Source: a candidate division NC10 bacterium CSP1-5 (GTDB lineage Bacteria > Methylomirabilota > Methylomirabilia > Methylomirabilales > CSP1-5). Taken from it: a DNA stretch of 8,963 bases. Below, piece after piece: positions 1 through 5,890 of this stretch; position 1 is the stretch's first letter, and each line of letters begins with the position of its first letter. The DNA lies in the NCBI GenBank assembly GCA_001443495.1, contig LDXR01000032.1:1-8963 (forward strand), written 5' to 3'. Both the position numbers and the translations under genes were made by a program. Under the pieces are notes generated by a model. That model made no database searches. It was not told where the DNA came from and saw nothing but the letters and a program-made list of their open reading frames with translations.

Positions 1-105
1 ACCTCATTACACTTGCCTACACCTACCTCCTTACTCCAAACTTCTTACTTCTTACCAGAAACTTACTTCTTGCTGTCACTCGAACCTGCCGTTTCGCGTA
101 CGGCC
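1..105. other. Non-coding edge with short direct repeats
   Basis: No gene is supported here. The decamer CTTACTTCTT occurs at 44-53 and again at 62-71, an 18-bp period, with related CTTCTTAC copies between. On the minus strand this reads as AAGAAGTAAG repeats leading to a strong Shine-Dalgarno-like TAAGGAGGT at about 24-32. An ATG on the minus strand at 7-5 could begin a further gene outside the window, but it lies rather far from that ribosome site, so I do not call it. A weak inverted repeat (GCCGT at 88-92, ACGGC at 100-104) sits just after the neighbouring gene's stop but lacks a T tract. Confidence 0.4.
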
Positions 106-900
106 TTACTTAGTGGAGTACGCGGTATTGCTCTGCAAGGTGCTTCCCGACGCCGCCACGTTGATCTGGACCGCGTTCACGCTGGCGACCGTGTTGAGGA
201 TCGACTGCGCGTTCGTCGTGACGGTGCCACCATTTTCAGCTTCTGTTTCCACTTGCAGCTTGCAGAAGCCAGCGGCGCACCGATTCTTGATCTCCACCCT
301 CGGGGTCGCGAAGGCAAGGGTGCTCGACGCGCTGGTCGCCGCGCTGGCTGAGGAATCCGCAGACGCCCAGGGCGGGGTGCTGGTAGTGTCAACCAGGGTG
401 TCAGCCGAGGCGGCGGCCGCGCCGTTCTCGGCGCTGTCAATCTCGCCGATCGCGCCCTCAGCGGAGTAGGCTGTGTTCGTCTGGGTGCCGCCGGTGCCGC
501 CGACCACGTTGACCTGGACCGCGTTCACGCTGGCCAACGTGTTGAGGATCGACTGCGCGTTTGTCGTAACCGAACTCCCGGAGTCTTCAGCTTCTGTTTC
601 CACTTTCAGCTTGCAGAAGCCAGCGGCGCACTTATTGTTGATCTTGACCGCCAGCGCTGACGCCACATCCGAGGCCGTAGCCGCGGCCGCAGACGACGCC
701 GCCCCTGCGATAAAGAGGTCGCCAGCGAACTCAGCAGAGGCGGTAGAATCTGCATTGGATGCGTCACTCACATGGTTTCCCGCATGGACGTTATCGAGCT
801 GACGGTCGGACAGCTTCCGGCCACCGGCGGCCCAACCTGGGGCAGCCACGACCGCCACGGCTGTGATCGCCATCAGCGTGATCATCAAAAATCTTTTCAT
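106..900 (-). CDS. Secreted repeat protein with GG-leader-like motif and duplicated Cys-pair domain
   Basis: The product is a 264-residue exported protein of unknown function. Residues 1-25 form a Sec signal peptide (MKRFLMITLM start, hydrophobic core, likely cleavage near GWAA). Residues 29-41 read RKLSDRQLDNVHAG, resembling the double-glycine leader of bacteriocins but placed after the signal peptide. An Ala/Ser-rich stretch (about 43-84) follows. Two near-identical units come next, at residues 85-148 and 202-264. Each holds CAAGFCKL (Cys 91/96 and 208/213), an acidic VETEAE, and VTTNAQSILNT-ASVNAVQ-NV ending in NTAYS. The units are separated by another Ala/Ser/Asp-rich linker. The start is fixed by AAGGAGGA 6 nt upstream and by the signal peptide; an in-frame start 18 codons earlier would bury the signal. 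It lies 120 nt downstream of the other motif-bearing gene and is probably co-transcribed from the sigma-54 promoter at 1481-1498. The Asn/Gln/Thr-rich repeats could suit a fibre or amyloid-like subunit; that is inference. Confidence 0.85.
   Translation of the reverse strand: MKRFLMITLMAITAVAVVAAPGWAAGGRKLSDRQLDNVHAGNHVSDASNADSTASAEFAGDLFIAGAASSAAAATASDVASALAVKINNKCAAGFCKLKVETEAEDSGSSVTTNAQSILNTLASVNAVQVNVVGGTGGTQTNTAYSAEGAIGEIDSAENGAAAASADTLVDTTSTPPWASADSSASAATSASSTLAFATPRVEIKNRCAAGFCKLQVETEAENGGTVTTNAQSILNTVASVNAVQINVAASGSTLQSNTAYSTK
109..297 (-). repeat. Internal repeat copy B (C-terminal unit)
   Basis: This encodes residues 202-264 of the secreted repeat protein. It is the second copy of a unit beginning VEIKNRCAAGFCKL and ending at the stop. 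It matches copy A over long identical DNA blocks, including a 24-nt identical stretch over the CAAGFCKL codons and another across TEAE. This points to a fairly recent tandem duplication within the gene. Confidence 0.85.
457..648 (-). repeat. Internal repeat copy A (central unit)
   Basis: This encodes residues 85-148, beginning VKINNKCAAGFCKL and ending near AYSAE. Protein differences from copy B are mostly conservative (K/Q, D/N, L/V, V/I) plus a few inserted Gly/Ser residues in the loops after TEAE and after NV. The conservation of both cysteines, TTNAQSILNT and ASVNAVQ in both copies suggests these are the structural core. Confidence 0.85.
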
Positions 901-906
901 ACCGTC

Positions 907-914
907 TCCTCCTT
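907..914 (-). promoter_or_regulatory. Ribosome binding site deciding the start at 900
   Basis: The minus strand reads AAGGAGGA, six bases before the ATG at 900-898. This near-ideal Shine-Dalgarno site selects the ATG that directly begins the signal peptide over the upstream in-frame start at 954. Confidence 0.85.
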
Positions 915-1020
915 GAAATTGTGACCGCTGTAGGTCAACTTCTCGACTCCCCATTTTCCCCCTGACCAGACAGCTTATTTTCCAGCCTCACCTCCCTTCT
1001 CCCTTTACGGGGTGAAACGC

Positions 1021-1383
1021 CTACTGACTCATGGTCGAATTGAACTGCACGGTCCCGGTCGTATTGGACTGGACGACCCCTGCGGGGGATGTGCCACCCC
1101 CCTCAACCTGTGTCCTTTTCACCCAATCGTCCCATAGCCTGATCGTCATGCGGGGGCCTTCGTTCGTGGGGGACAGGCACTCGGCCTCCGCCGAGCGGCA
1201 GATCTCTGCCTCTCCGCCCGTGACGGCGTCAAGCTCTGTATCCGTCAGGCGGACCCCCTTGCCCGCCGGGGTCCTCTCCGTCGCCTGTTCCGATGAGGTG
1301 AGCGCTGCCCCAAAGGCAGGAGTGACCGTCGCCCAGGCAAACAACACGACGGCTATCGCACATGTCAGGGATTTTGCTTTCAT
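1021..1383 (-). CDS. Small secreted protein with GG-leader-like motif
   Basis: The product is a 120-residue exported protein that I do not recognise as a named family. Residues 1-26 are a Sec signal peptide (MKAKSLTCAIAVVLFAW core, likely cleavage after AFG-A). Residues 45-57 read RLTDTELDAVTGG, closely matching KLSDRQLDNVHAG of the downstream gene product and the LxxxELxxVxGG pattern of double-glycine leaders. Right after it comes a Cys pair (C62, C69), then a middle containing IRLWDDWVKR, then an Asn/Gln/Thr-rich tail VVQSNTTGTVQFNSTMSQ. The ATG at 1383 has AAGGGA 7 nt upstream; a TTG nine codons earlier is in frame but would put a polar extension before the signal. It is the first gene after the sigma-54 promoter, with a leader of roughly 85-90 nt. 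The shared motif and tail suggest it and the downstream protein are processed or assembled together. Role unknown. Confidence 0.8.
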   Translation of the reverse strand: MKAKSLTCAIAVVLFAWATVTPAFGAALTSSEQATERTPAGKGVRLTDTELDAVTGGEAEICRSAEAECLSPTNEGPRMTIRLWDDWVKRTQVEGGGTSPAGVVQSNTTGTVQFNSTMSQ

Positions 1384-1480
1384 GGCAGCTTCCCTTTGCA
1401 CGACGTTCAATTTCCTCTATTTTTGGCTGGTTTGAGGCGCGTGAGATGCGACAAAGCAAGGAATGGTTGTCAGATACAGC

Positions 1481-1498
1481 TAGCAACGGGCGTGCCAC
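1481..1498 (-). promoter_or_regulatory. Sigma-54 (-24/-12) promoter for the two secreted-protein genes
   Basis: The minus strand reads GTGGCACGCCCGTTGCTA. This matches the RpoN consensus TGGCACG-N4-TTGCW at every defined base, with the invariant GG and GC separated by exactly 10 nt. Predicted transcription starts near 1470, about 87 nt before the ATG at 1383. The gene immediately upstream (stop at 1667) encodes a sigma-54 activator, which makes direct local control likely. Confidence 0.88.
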
Positions 1499-1539
1499 GA
1501 GGAGAAATTCGCGACAAGCTATTGATATTGTTAAAGACG

Positions 1540-1592
1540 GTGTGATGACAGAGATCTTTTTGCATGGCCCATCGTTCAGTCTCTGGACACAC
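1540..1592. promoter_or_regulatory. Candidate activator-binding inverted repeat (upstream enhancer)
   Basis: An interrupted inverted repeat: GTGTG-N4-CAGAGA at 1540-1554 faces TCTCTG-N2-CACAC at 1580-1592. Its centre is about 95 bp upstream of the predicted start of transcription, within the usual range for sigma-54 activator sites. Eleven base pairs match, but half-spacing differs by two bases. No other copy was found, so binding by the neighbouring regulator is inference. Confidence 0.3.
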
Positions 1593-1601
1593 GGAAGGAA
1601 C

Positions 1602-1614
1602 TGCTCGTTGAGCA
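1602..1614. promoter_or_regulatory. Candidate operator palindrome TGCTC-GTT-GAGCA
   Basis: A perfect 5-bp dyad with a 3-bp centre lies about 135 bp upstream of the predicted sigma-54 start. Location and symmetry suit a dimeric Fis-type helix-turn-helix regulator. It could equally be a small hairpin at the 3' end of the regulator transcript, whose stop codon is at 1667. Confidence 0.3.
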
Positions 1615-1666
1615 CGCATACTCTTGAGAGCTTTAACAGAGAGTTAGAAGGGTGAGATGGGAGGGA

Positions 1667-3085
1667 TCAACCTGCAAGATTTTCAGGAAACTGGACACTC
1701 CGTCCGCGACCGGGCCGCCCGGTGCGCCGCCGTGGGCGGATGCCGTACTTTTTTAGCAGGCCGTACAGGGTGGTGCGGCTGATCCCCACCTCTTCAGCCA
1801 CGCGGCTGAGATTGCCGTGGTGGAAGGTGAGGGCCTGGGCGATGAGATCCGCCTCTATCCGCCCCCGGGCATCTTTGAGCGAGAAGGGGGTCTGGATCTG
1901 GTCCTCTTCGGTCCCGGGGAGATCCAGGTCCTCGGGGGCGATGTAGGGCGCCTCGGCCATCACGACGGCCCGGCGGATCTTGTTCGACAGCTCCCGAACA
2001 TTGCCGGGCCAGGGATAGGCCTGGATCGCCTGGATCGCCTCCTTCGTAAACCCCAGGATCTGCTTCCGCATCTGCTCGCTCACCCACTTCAAGAAGAGCT
2101 GGGCCATGAGGAGGATGTCTTCGCCCCGCTCCCTGAGCGGCGGGATGTGGATCATGACCACGCCGAGCCGGTAGTAGAGGTCCTCCCGGAACCTGCCGTG
2201 CGCAATCGCCTCTTTGAGGTCCATGTTCGTCGCGGCGATGATGCGGGCATCGACCTGGATCTGCTGCCGCCCCCCGACCCGCTCGAGCGTTTGGTCCTCG
2301 AGGAATCGGAGGAGCTTGACCTGGAGCGCGAGAGGGAGTTCCCCGACCTCGTCCAGGAAGAGCGTCCCCCCCTGGGCGTACTCTACCTTCCCTTTCTTTT
2401 GCTGGATGGCACCGGTAAAGGCCCCCCGCTCGTGGCCGAACAGCTCGGACTCGAGGAGGGTCTCGGGGATCGCCCCGCAGTTGATGGTGACGAAGGGGCC
2501 CGCCTTTCTGAGACTCCGCTCGTGGATGGCCTTCGCCGTGAGTTCCTTCCCGGTGCCACTTTCGCCGATGACCAGGACAGGGACGTCGGTGGTGGCCACC
2601 TTGCGGATGGCCTCGAAGACCCGCCGGATCCCCTCACTCGTCCCGATCATCTCCTCCTCCTCGGCCTCGGTCCCTGCGGCGAGGGTCCGCCGCTCGTGCT
2701 CCAGCTCGGCGATCCAGCAGGCCCGCCGCATGACGAGTCTGAGGAGGTCGAGGTCCACGGGCTTGCTGAGGAAGTCGTATGCCCCGTAGCCCACGGCCCG
2801 GACGGCGTATTGCCGGTCCCCGTAGCCGGTGCAGACAATGACCTTGCCGGTGCCGCCCTCCTTCCGGAAGTCCTGCAGCCACCGGAGCCCCCCTTCGGGG
2901 TCGTTCGGGTGTGGCGGCAGGCCCAGATCCAGGAGGACAAGGGCGGGATGTTCCGCGCGGGCGATGGTGTGCGCGGTTGTTGCGTCCCCGGCGGGCAGCA
3001 GGCTGAACTCATCCTTCAGTGCCCACTCGAGCTGCGTGCGGGTCACGTCGTCATTTTCAATGAGGAGGACCTTGGGCCGAGCCAT
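1667..3085 (-). CDS. PrsR-like sigma-54-dependent response regulator (NtrC family)
   Basis: This 472-residue cytoplasmic activator opens sigma-54 promoters by ATP hydrolysis when phosphorylated. The receiver domain (about 5-125) has acidic E10/D12, phospho-acceptor D53 in LLDLGLPP, T86 and K108 (SKPVDLDLLRL). The AAA+ domain (about 147-385) has Walker A GESGTGKE (174-181), the sigma-54 loop GAFTGA (221-226), Walker B TLFLDE (241-246) and WPGNVREL (359-366). A Fis-type HTH lies at about 424-448 and a basic tail RPRRRTGRPGRGR follows. The DLGLPP, RAVGYGAYDF and KPVDLDLLRL blocks are characteristic of PrsR, the PEP-CTERM-associated regulator family (recalled, not searched). It starts 3 bp after the kinase stop; its GGGGGTG ribosome site overlaps that stop codon, indicating translational coupling. 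All catalytic residues appear intact. The probable target is the promoter at 1481-1498. No PEP-CTERM protein is present in the window, so its regulon here may differ. Confidence 0.93.
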   Translation of the reverse strand: MARPKVLLIENDDVTRTQLEWALKDEFSLLPAGDATTAHTIARAEHPALVLLDLGLPPHPNDPEGGLRWLQDFRKEGGTGKVIVCTGYGDRQYAVRAVGYGAYDFLSKPVDLDLLRLVMRRACWIAELEHERRTLAAGTEAEEEEMIGTSEGIRRVFEAIRKVATTDVPVLVIGESGTGKELTAKAIHERSLRKAGPFVTINCGAIPETLLESELFGHERGAFTGAIQQKKGKVEYAQGGTLFLDEVGELPLALQVKLLRFLEDQTLERVGGRQQIQVDARIIAATNMDLKEAIAHGRFREDLYYRLGVVMIHIPPLRERGEDILLMAQLFLKWVSEQMRKQILGFTKEAIQAIQAYPWPGNVRELSNKIRRAVVMAEAPYIAPEDLDLPGTEEDQIQTPFSLKDARGRIEADLIAQALTFHHGNLSRVAEEVGISRTTLYGLLKKYGIRPRRRTGRPGRGRSVQFPENLAG

Positions 3086-3088
3086 ACT

Positions 3089-4201
3089 TCACCCCCTTTC
3101 GGGTCCCGGGAGGACCTGTACCCCTCCCTGCGGTTCGGGAAGGATAATGGTCACCCTGGTGCCCTCTCCATCTCCCCGGTTCGTCACCTGGATGCTGCCC
3201 CCGTGGGCCTCGACGATGACTTTCGCGTGATACAGCCCGAGCCCCAGACCGCGGGCTTTGGTCGTCCGGAACGGCCGGAACAGGGATCTCTCGAGGTAGT
3301 CTTGAGGAATGCCGGGCCCCGTATCCTCAATGACCAGGCAGATCTGCCCCTTGCCGGGGCCGCGTTGGCCAATCACAGAGACGTGCCCCCGCGTCTCGAT
3401 GGCCTCGTAGGCGTTGAGCAACAGGTTAAAGAACACCCGCTGCATCTCCGCGATATCCACCTCGACGTGGAGAACCCCTTCCAGCCCCCGGACTTCGGTT
3501 GCCTCGACCTCGGCGCGCCGACCCGCCCTGGCCAGCAGGTCCAGAGCGGAATCGATCAGTTCCCCCAGGGCAGCAGGCTGCCGGTGCAGGGTGATCCGGG
3601 GTGGGACCCCGGACAATTTTTCGATCAGGTACTTCATCTTGCCGGCCACGTCCTCCAGGGCCCGCACCGCGTCCTGCCGGAAGGCCGGATCGTCGAGGTG
3701 CCCTCTGAAATTCCGGATGGTGAGGGAAAGGGTATTGCTGAGGTTTCTGAGATCATGGGCCACCAACGAGGCCACGTGCCCAAAAGCGGCCATCTCCTGC
3801 TTCTCCCCGAGCTGCTCCAACAGCCGGCGCTCCATCTCGCGCTGCCTCCGGATATCGCGGAGGAGGAAGATCGTCGTGGCCTGGGCGCCAGGCTCGCCCG
3901 TCTGGCCTACCGAGACCGAGACCTCTCGCCGTTCGCCCGACTTGGTCCGCACGAGGCAGTGATACCGCCTGAGGGCCCACGGGTCCACTCCCCGTGCCTT
4001 CGCAATCGCCGTGAGCTCCTCCCGAGCGATCAACTGGTCGAGTCGCATCCCCTGAAGCTCCTCTGCCGTCCATCCGGAGATCTCTGCCATTTCATCGTTG
4101 GCCCAACGGATGGTATTCATCGCTTCAGTGATCAGGAGTCCCTCCGGGAGCCGCGCGAAAATTCCGAAATATTCCACATCGGGCAACGGATCATGACCCA
4201 T
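3089..4201 (-). CDS. PAS-domain sensor histidine kinase, PrsK-like catalytic core
   Basis: This 370-residue kinase is predicted to phosphorylate the adjacent response regulator. No transmembrane segment is visible, so it should be cytoplasmic. A PAS domain occupies about residues 10-116 (EGLLITEAMNTIRWANDEM, then ISGWTAEELQG). A short linker (118-140) leads to the H box LVAHDLRNL with H149. The ATPase domain carries the N box FFNLLLNAYEAI (N259, N263), G1 DTGPGIP (293-299), F box LFRPFRTTK (307-315) and G2 GLGLGLYHAK (318-327). The AHDLRNL...LSL...RN and DDPAFRQD...KM segments resemble PrsK of PEP-CTERM loci. Classical PrsK is larger, with an N-terminal membrane region and GAF domain, which are absent here. 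The ATG has AAAGG 6 nt upstream. A possible sigma-54 site lies directly upstream (4225-4241). The signal sensed is unknown. Confidence 0.92.
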   Translation of the reverse strand: MGHDPLPDVEYFGIFARLPEGLLITEAMNTIRWANDEMAEISGWTAEELQGMRLDQLIAREELTAIAKARGVDPWALRRYHCLVRTKSGERREVSVSVGQTGEPGAQATTIFLLRDIRRQREMERRLLEQLGEKQEMAAFGHVASLVAHDLRNLSNTLSLTIRNFRGHLDDPAFRQDAVRALEDVAGKMKYLIEKLSGVPPRITLHRQPAALGELIDSALDLLARAGRRAEVEATEVRGLEGVLHVEVDIAEMQRVFFNLLLNAYEAIETRGHVSVIGQRGPGKGQICLVIEDTGPGIPQDYLERSLFRPFRTTKARGLGLGLYHAKVIVEAHGGSIQVTNRGDGEGTRVTIILPEPQGGVQVLPGPERG

Positions 4202-4224
4202 CGAACGCCTTTCTGTCCCTACCT

Positions 4225-4241
4225 CGCAAGATTCGGACCAA
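4225..4241 (-). promoter_or_regulatory. Candidate sigma-54 promoter of the kinase-regulator operon
   Basis: The minus strand reads TTGGTCCGAATCTTGCG, with invariant GG and GC exactly 10 nt apart and a good -12 TTGC. It departs from TGGCACG-N4-TTGCW at two -24 positions and at the last base. A start near 4214 would leave a leader of about 13 nt that still includes the AAAGG ribosome site. If real, the pair would be autoregulated. Confidence 0.42.
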
Positions 4242-4619
4242 GACCGTTTCTCTCCTAATTACCCTAATTTCAAGGGCTGTCTGGGGACCACCGCCCCGAG
4301 GGGTGTCCGTTTTCAGAACAAAGCTCGAATTCCGCTCAATCTGCCGACCAGTTTCTGTACAATTTGCAGCAAATCTGGACGGCCTGATTGAGGCGGCGCG
4401 AACGCCATCGGGGCTATGGCCCTGGCATGCTCTGACACTACCCACGTCAACTCCTCTTTTCGTTGCCACTTATTAATTAATTTTGCACTTGTTTTCCTTT
4501 TTTACAATGTCGGATTTGGACTTACACGGTCGTCAGATTTGGTACTAAGCGATCCCCTTCGAAAGGCGTAGGTCCACGGTAGGAGATCTACGAATGCTCC
4601 AATGCTCTGTAAACGAGAA

Positions 4620-4643
4620 AGCCCGGGGGGGGTCCCCCGGGCT
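4620..4643 (-). terminator. Strong GC hairpin, probable intrinsic terminator
   Basis: Perfect 10-bp arms AGCCCGGGGG and CCCCCGGGCT enclose a 4-base loop. On the minus strand it is followed by TTCTCGTTT, a broken T-rich stretch. It lies about 100 nt beyond the stop of the 167-residue gene, suiting termination of that transcript. The plus-strand side ends CTTCATTT, so it could act weakly in both directions. Confidence 0.6.
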
Positions 4644-4745
4644 CTTCATTTGCTGCTGGAGCCTCTTGCAGCGTATTCGCACCTTCTTTGAAACCAAAGC
4701 CTAAAATAGGTGGCGGCCGGTCATGCCTTTCACTCTCGTCGTCTT

Positions 4746-5249
4746 CTATCCGGCCGCATCTCCCTCCTCATTTGCCCTCAAGGTCAGCAAAAGCTCCCCT
4801 GCGACCCGATCCTTCTCCTCCTCGGTGGACTGCCGCCAGGAATCGTTTCTTGGTAAACGGCCATCCGAGCTCATCAATACCGGGCGGAACATCGACGCGA
4901 TGAAGGTAGAGACGAGTTGGGCCAGGTCGCGGATGCCGCGGAGCTGCTCCAACCGCCTCAGAAGCTCCTGCTCCACGGGCTCAGCCTCCTTCATAAATTG
5001 TTCGAACTGAGCCCCACCTTGCGCAGACATCTCCTGGTGAAATTCCGCGATATGATTCATCAGGTGATCCATAGGAATGGTGGGATCTTCCAAGATTTCC
5101 CGCAGTTCTTGCAACCGGTCGATCAGGGACAGAGGAGCCACCGCCAGTTTGTGGAGCTTCTCCATCAAAAACTCCGTCCGGTAACGCTCCCATTCCCTCT
5201 GGTGATACATTCTCTCAGCCCACTCAAGCGCATCATGCGTTCTTCCCAT
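4746..5249 (-). CDS. Helical protein of unknown function (167 aa)
   Basis: I do not recognise this family. The 167-residue product has no signal peptide or membrane segment and is predicted mostly alpha-helical. Heptad-like charged stretches occur at about 40-56 (LSLIDRLQELREILED) and 81-106 (QFEQFMKEAE then QELLRRLEQLRG), so a coiled coil is likely. The N-terminus MGRTHDALEWAERM resembles the short 'MxRIYDALKRAE' helix at the start of many polysaccharide-export tyrosine kinases and secretion ATPases; that is a recalled likeness only. The middle contains an aromatic/Met-rich part (MDHLMNHIAEFHQEM). The ATG is chosen because AGGGAGGT lies 4-5 nt upstream; an upstream in-frame start at 5300 lacks this. 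It sits 161 nt downstream of the PEGA gene and is followed by the hairpin at 4620-4643. It is probably cytoplasmic. Confidence 0.75.
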   Translation of the reverse strand: MGRTHDALEWAERMYHQREWERYRTEFLMEKLHKLAVAPLSLIDRLQELREILEDPTIPMDHLMNHIAEFHQEMSAQGGAQFEQFMKEAEPVEQELLRRLEQLRGIRDLAQLVSTFIASMFRPVLMSSDGRLPRNDSWRQSTEEEKDRVAGELLLTLRANEEGDAAG

Positions 5250-5410
5250 GGCGACCTCCCTCCCGGCTGTCTCCCGCCGGCCGTTCAACTTCCGTCTCAC
5301 GGGTTGAGGACTCTCCGCAAGTCCGTTTGCTGTTGGACAACGGCCTTCTCACACCGGACATTTGGCATCCTGGCGGGTAAATAAGGAGTGCGGTGAAGAA
5401 TTGCCGGATT

Positions 5411-5890
5411 TCAGAAGAAATCGAAATTCCGATTTATGAATTGCTCGAAGCGGATAATGTCCTCTCGCTCTTCTGGTCTAGGCGGTCTGACTGCCCCCTC
5501 CTTTTCCCGCGGTTTCTCCACTTCAGGGACCGGTGCTTCCACCACTGCTTCCTCCTTCGTGATATCAATGAAGGAGTCTTTGAAGAAACTGAGGGCCATC
5601 TTTTTGCCGGGCTGGACGTGGACCTCCGTCTTTTCCTGGCCGATCCGGACCGTATGCGGACCTGGTTTCACCTCTTTGAACCAGACCGGCGTTCGCCCAA
5701 TCGAAGACCCATCAAGGGAAACCTCAAGATCAGGTGGCTCGCTCACCACCGTCAGACTTCCCGGCAGCTCCACACGCCCCTCGAGGGTTCGAGTGGGCGG
5801 AATCAACTCCTCGGCAGCAAAAGTGAAAGTGAGCCCAAGAACCAAGGCCAAGACCGTGAAAAGGCTGATTTCTTTAAGATACTTGCTCAT
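5411..5890 (-). CDS. Small exported PEGA-domain protein
   Basis: This 159-residue protein has an N-terminal signal sequence (residues about 1-26, LFTVLALVLGLTFTFAAEE). A single PEGA-type beta domain occupies about residues 45-105 (SLTVVSEPPDLEVSLDGSS, GRTPVWFKEVKPGPHTVRI). PEGA domains are common in surface and periplasmic proteins and are thought to be binding or structural modules; the ligand is unknown. A Pro/Glu/Lys-rich linker (about 112-143) follows, with a final helix ending NRNFDFF. There is no lipobox Cys, so cleavage by signal peptidase I, or retention as a membrane anchor, are the options. The start at 5890 is supported by GGAGA 6 nt upstream and by the signal; an in-frame start 16 codons earlier lacks both. 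The gap of 178 nt to the upstream 75-residue gene leaves it unclear whether it has its own promoter. Confidence 0.85.
   Translation of the reverse strand: MSKYLKEISLFTVLALVLGLTFTFAAEELIPPTRTLEGRVELPGSLTVVSEPPDLEVSLDGSSIGRTPVWFKEVKPGPHTVRIGQEKTEVHVQPGKKMALSFFKDSFIDITKEEAVVEAPVPEVEKPREKEGAVRPPRPEEREDIIRFEQFINRNFDFF

Larger units (their letters stand above)
4202..4745. other. Gene-free regulatory gap
   Basis: No supported gene lies here. From low to high coordinates it holds the kinase leader and the possible sigma-54 site. Next come a GC-rich imperfect dyad around 4285-4310 (CCCC-GA-GGGG core) and a palindrome ATTTGC-A-GCAAAT at 4362-4374. An AT-rich island (about 4470-4510, TATTAATTAATTTTG) follows, with a plus-strand TACAAT at 4503-4508, then the hairpin at 4620-4643. 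A 92-codon minus-strand frame here starts at GTG without a ribosome site and overlaps the kinase start, so I treat it as chance. Confidence 0.6.

Noticed and set aside
76-95. GGTTCGAGT on the minus strand, like a tRNA T-arm
   Set aside because: The flanking bases do not pair as a T stem and no anticodon or acceptor arm can be built around it.
1817-4258. An 813-codon open frame on the plus strand, antisense to the regulator and kinase genes
   Set aside because: It is the mirror of two convincingly recognised genes. Its product is a low-complexity Pro/Asp/Leu/Glu/Gly-rich sequence with no domain, as expected from GC-rich codon structure read in reverse.
4191-4469. A 92-codon minus-strand frame before the kinase
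   Set aside because: GTG start without a ribosome site, Arg-rich product with no motif, overlaps the kinase start, and would cover the likely promoter region.
4515-4615. Resemblance to a cyclic-di-GMP-I riboswitch (TTCGAAAG and CGGTAGG words)
   Set aside because: The conserved core GACGCAAAGCC and the paired elements are missing, and no gene follows on the plus strand.
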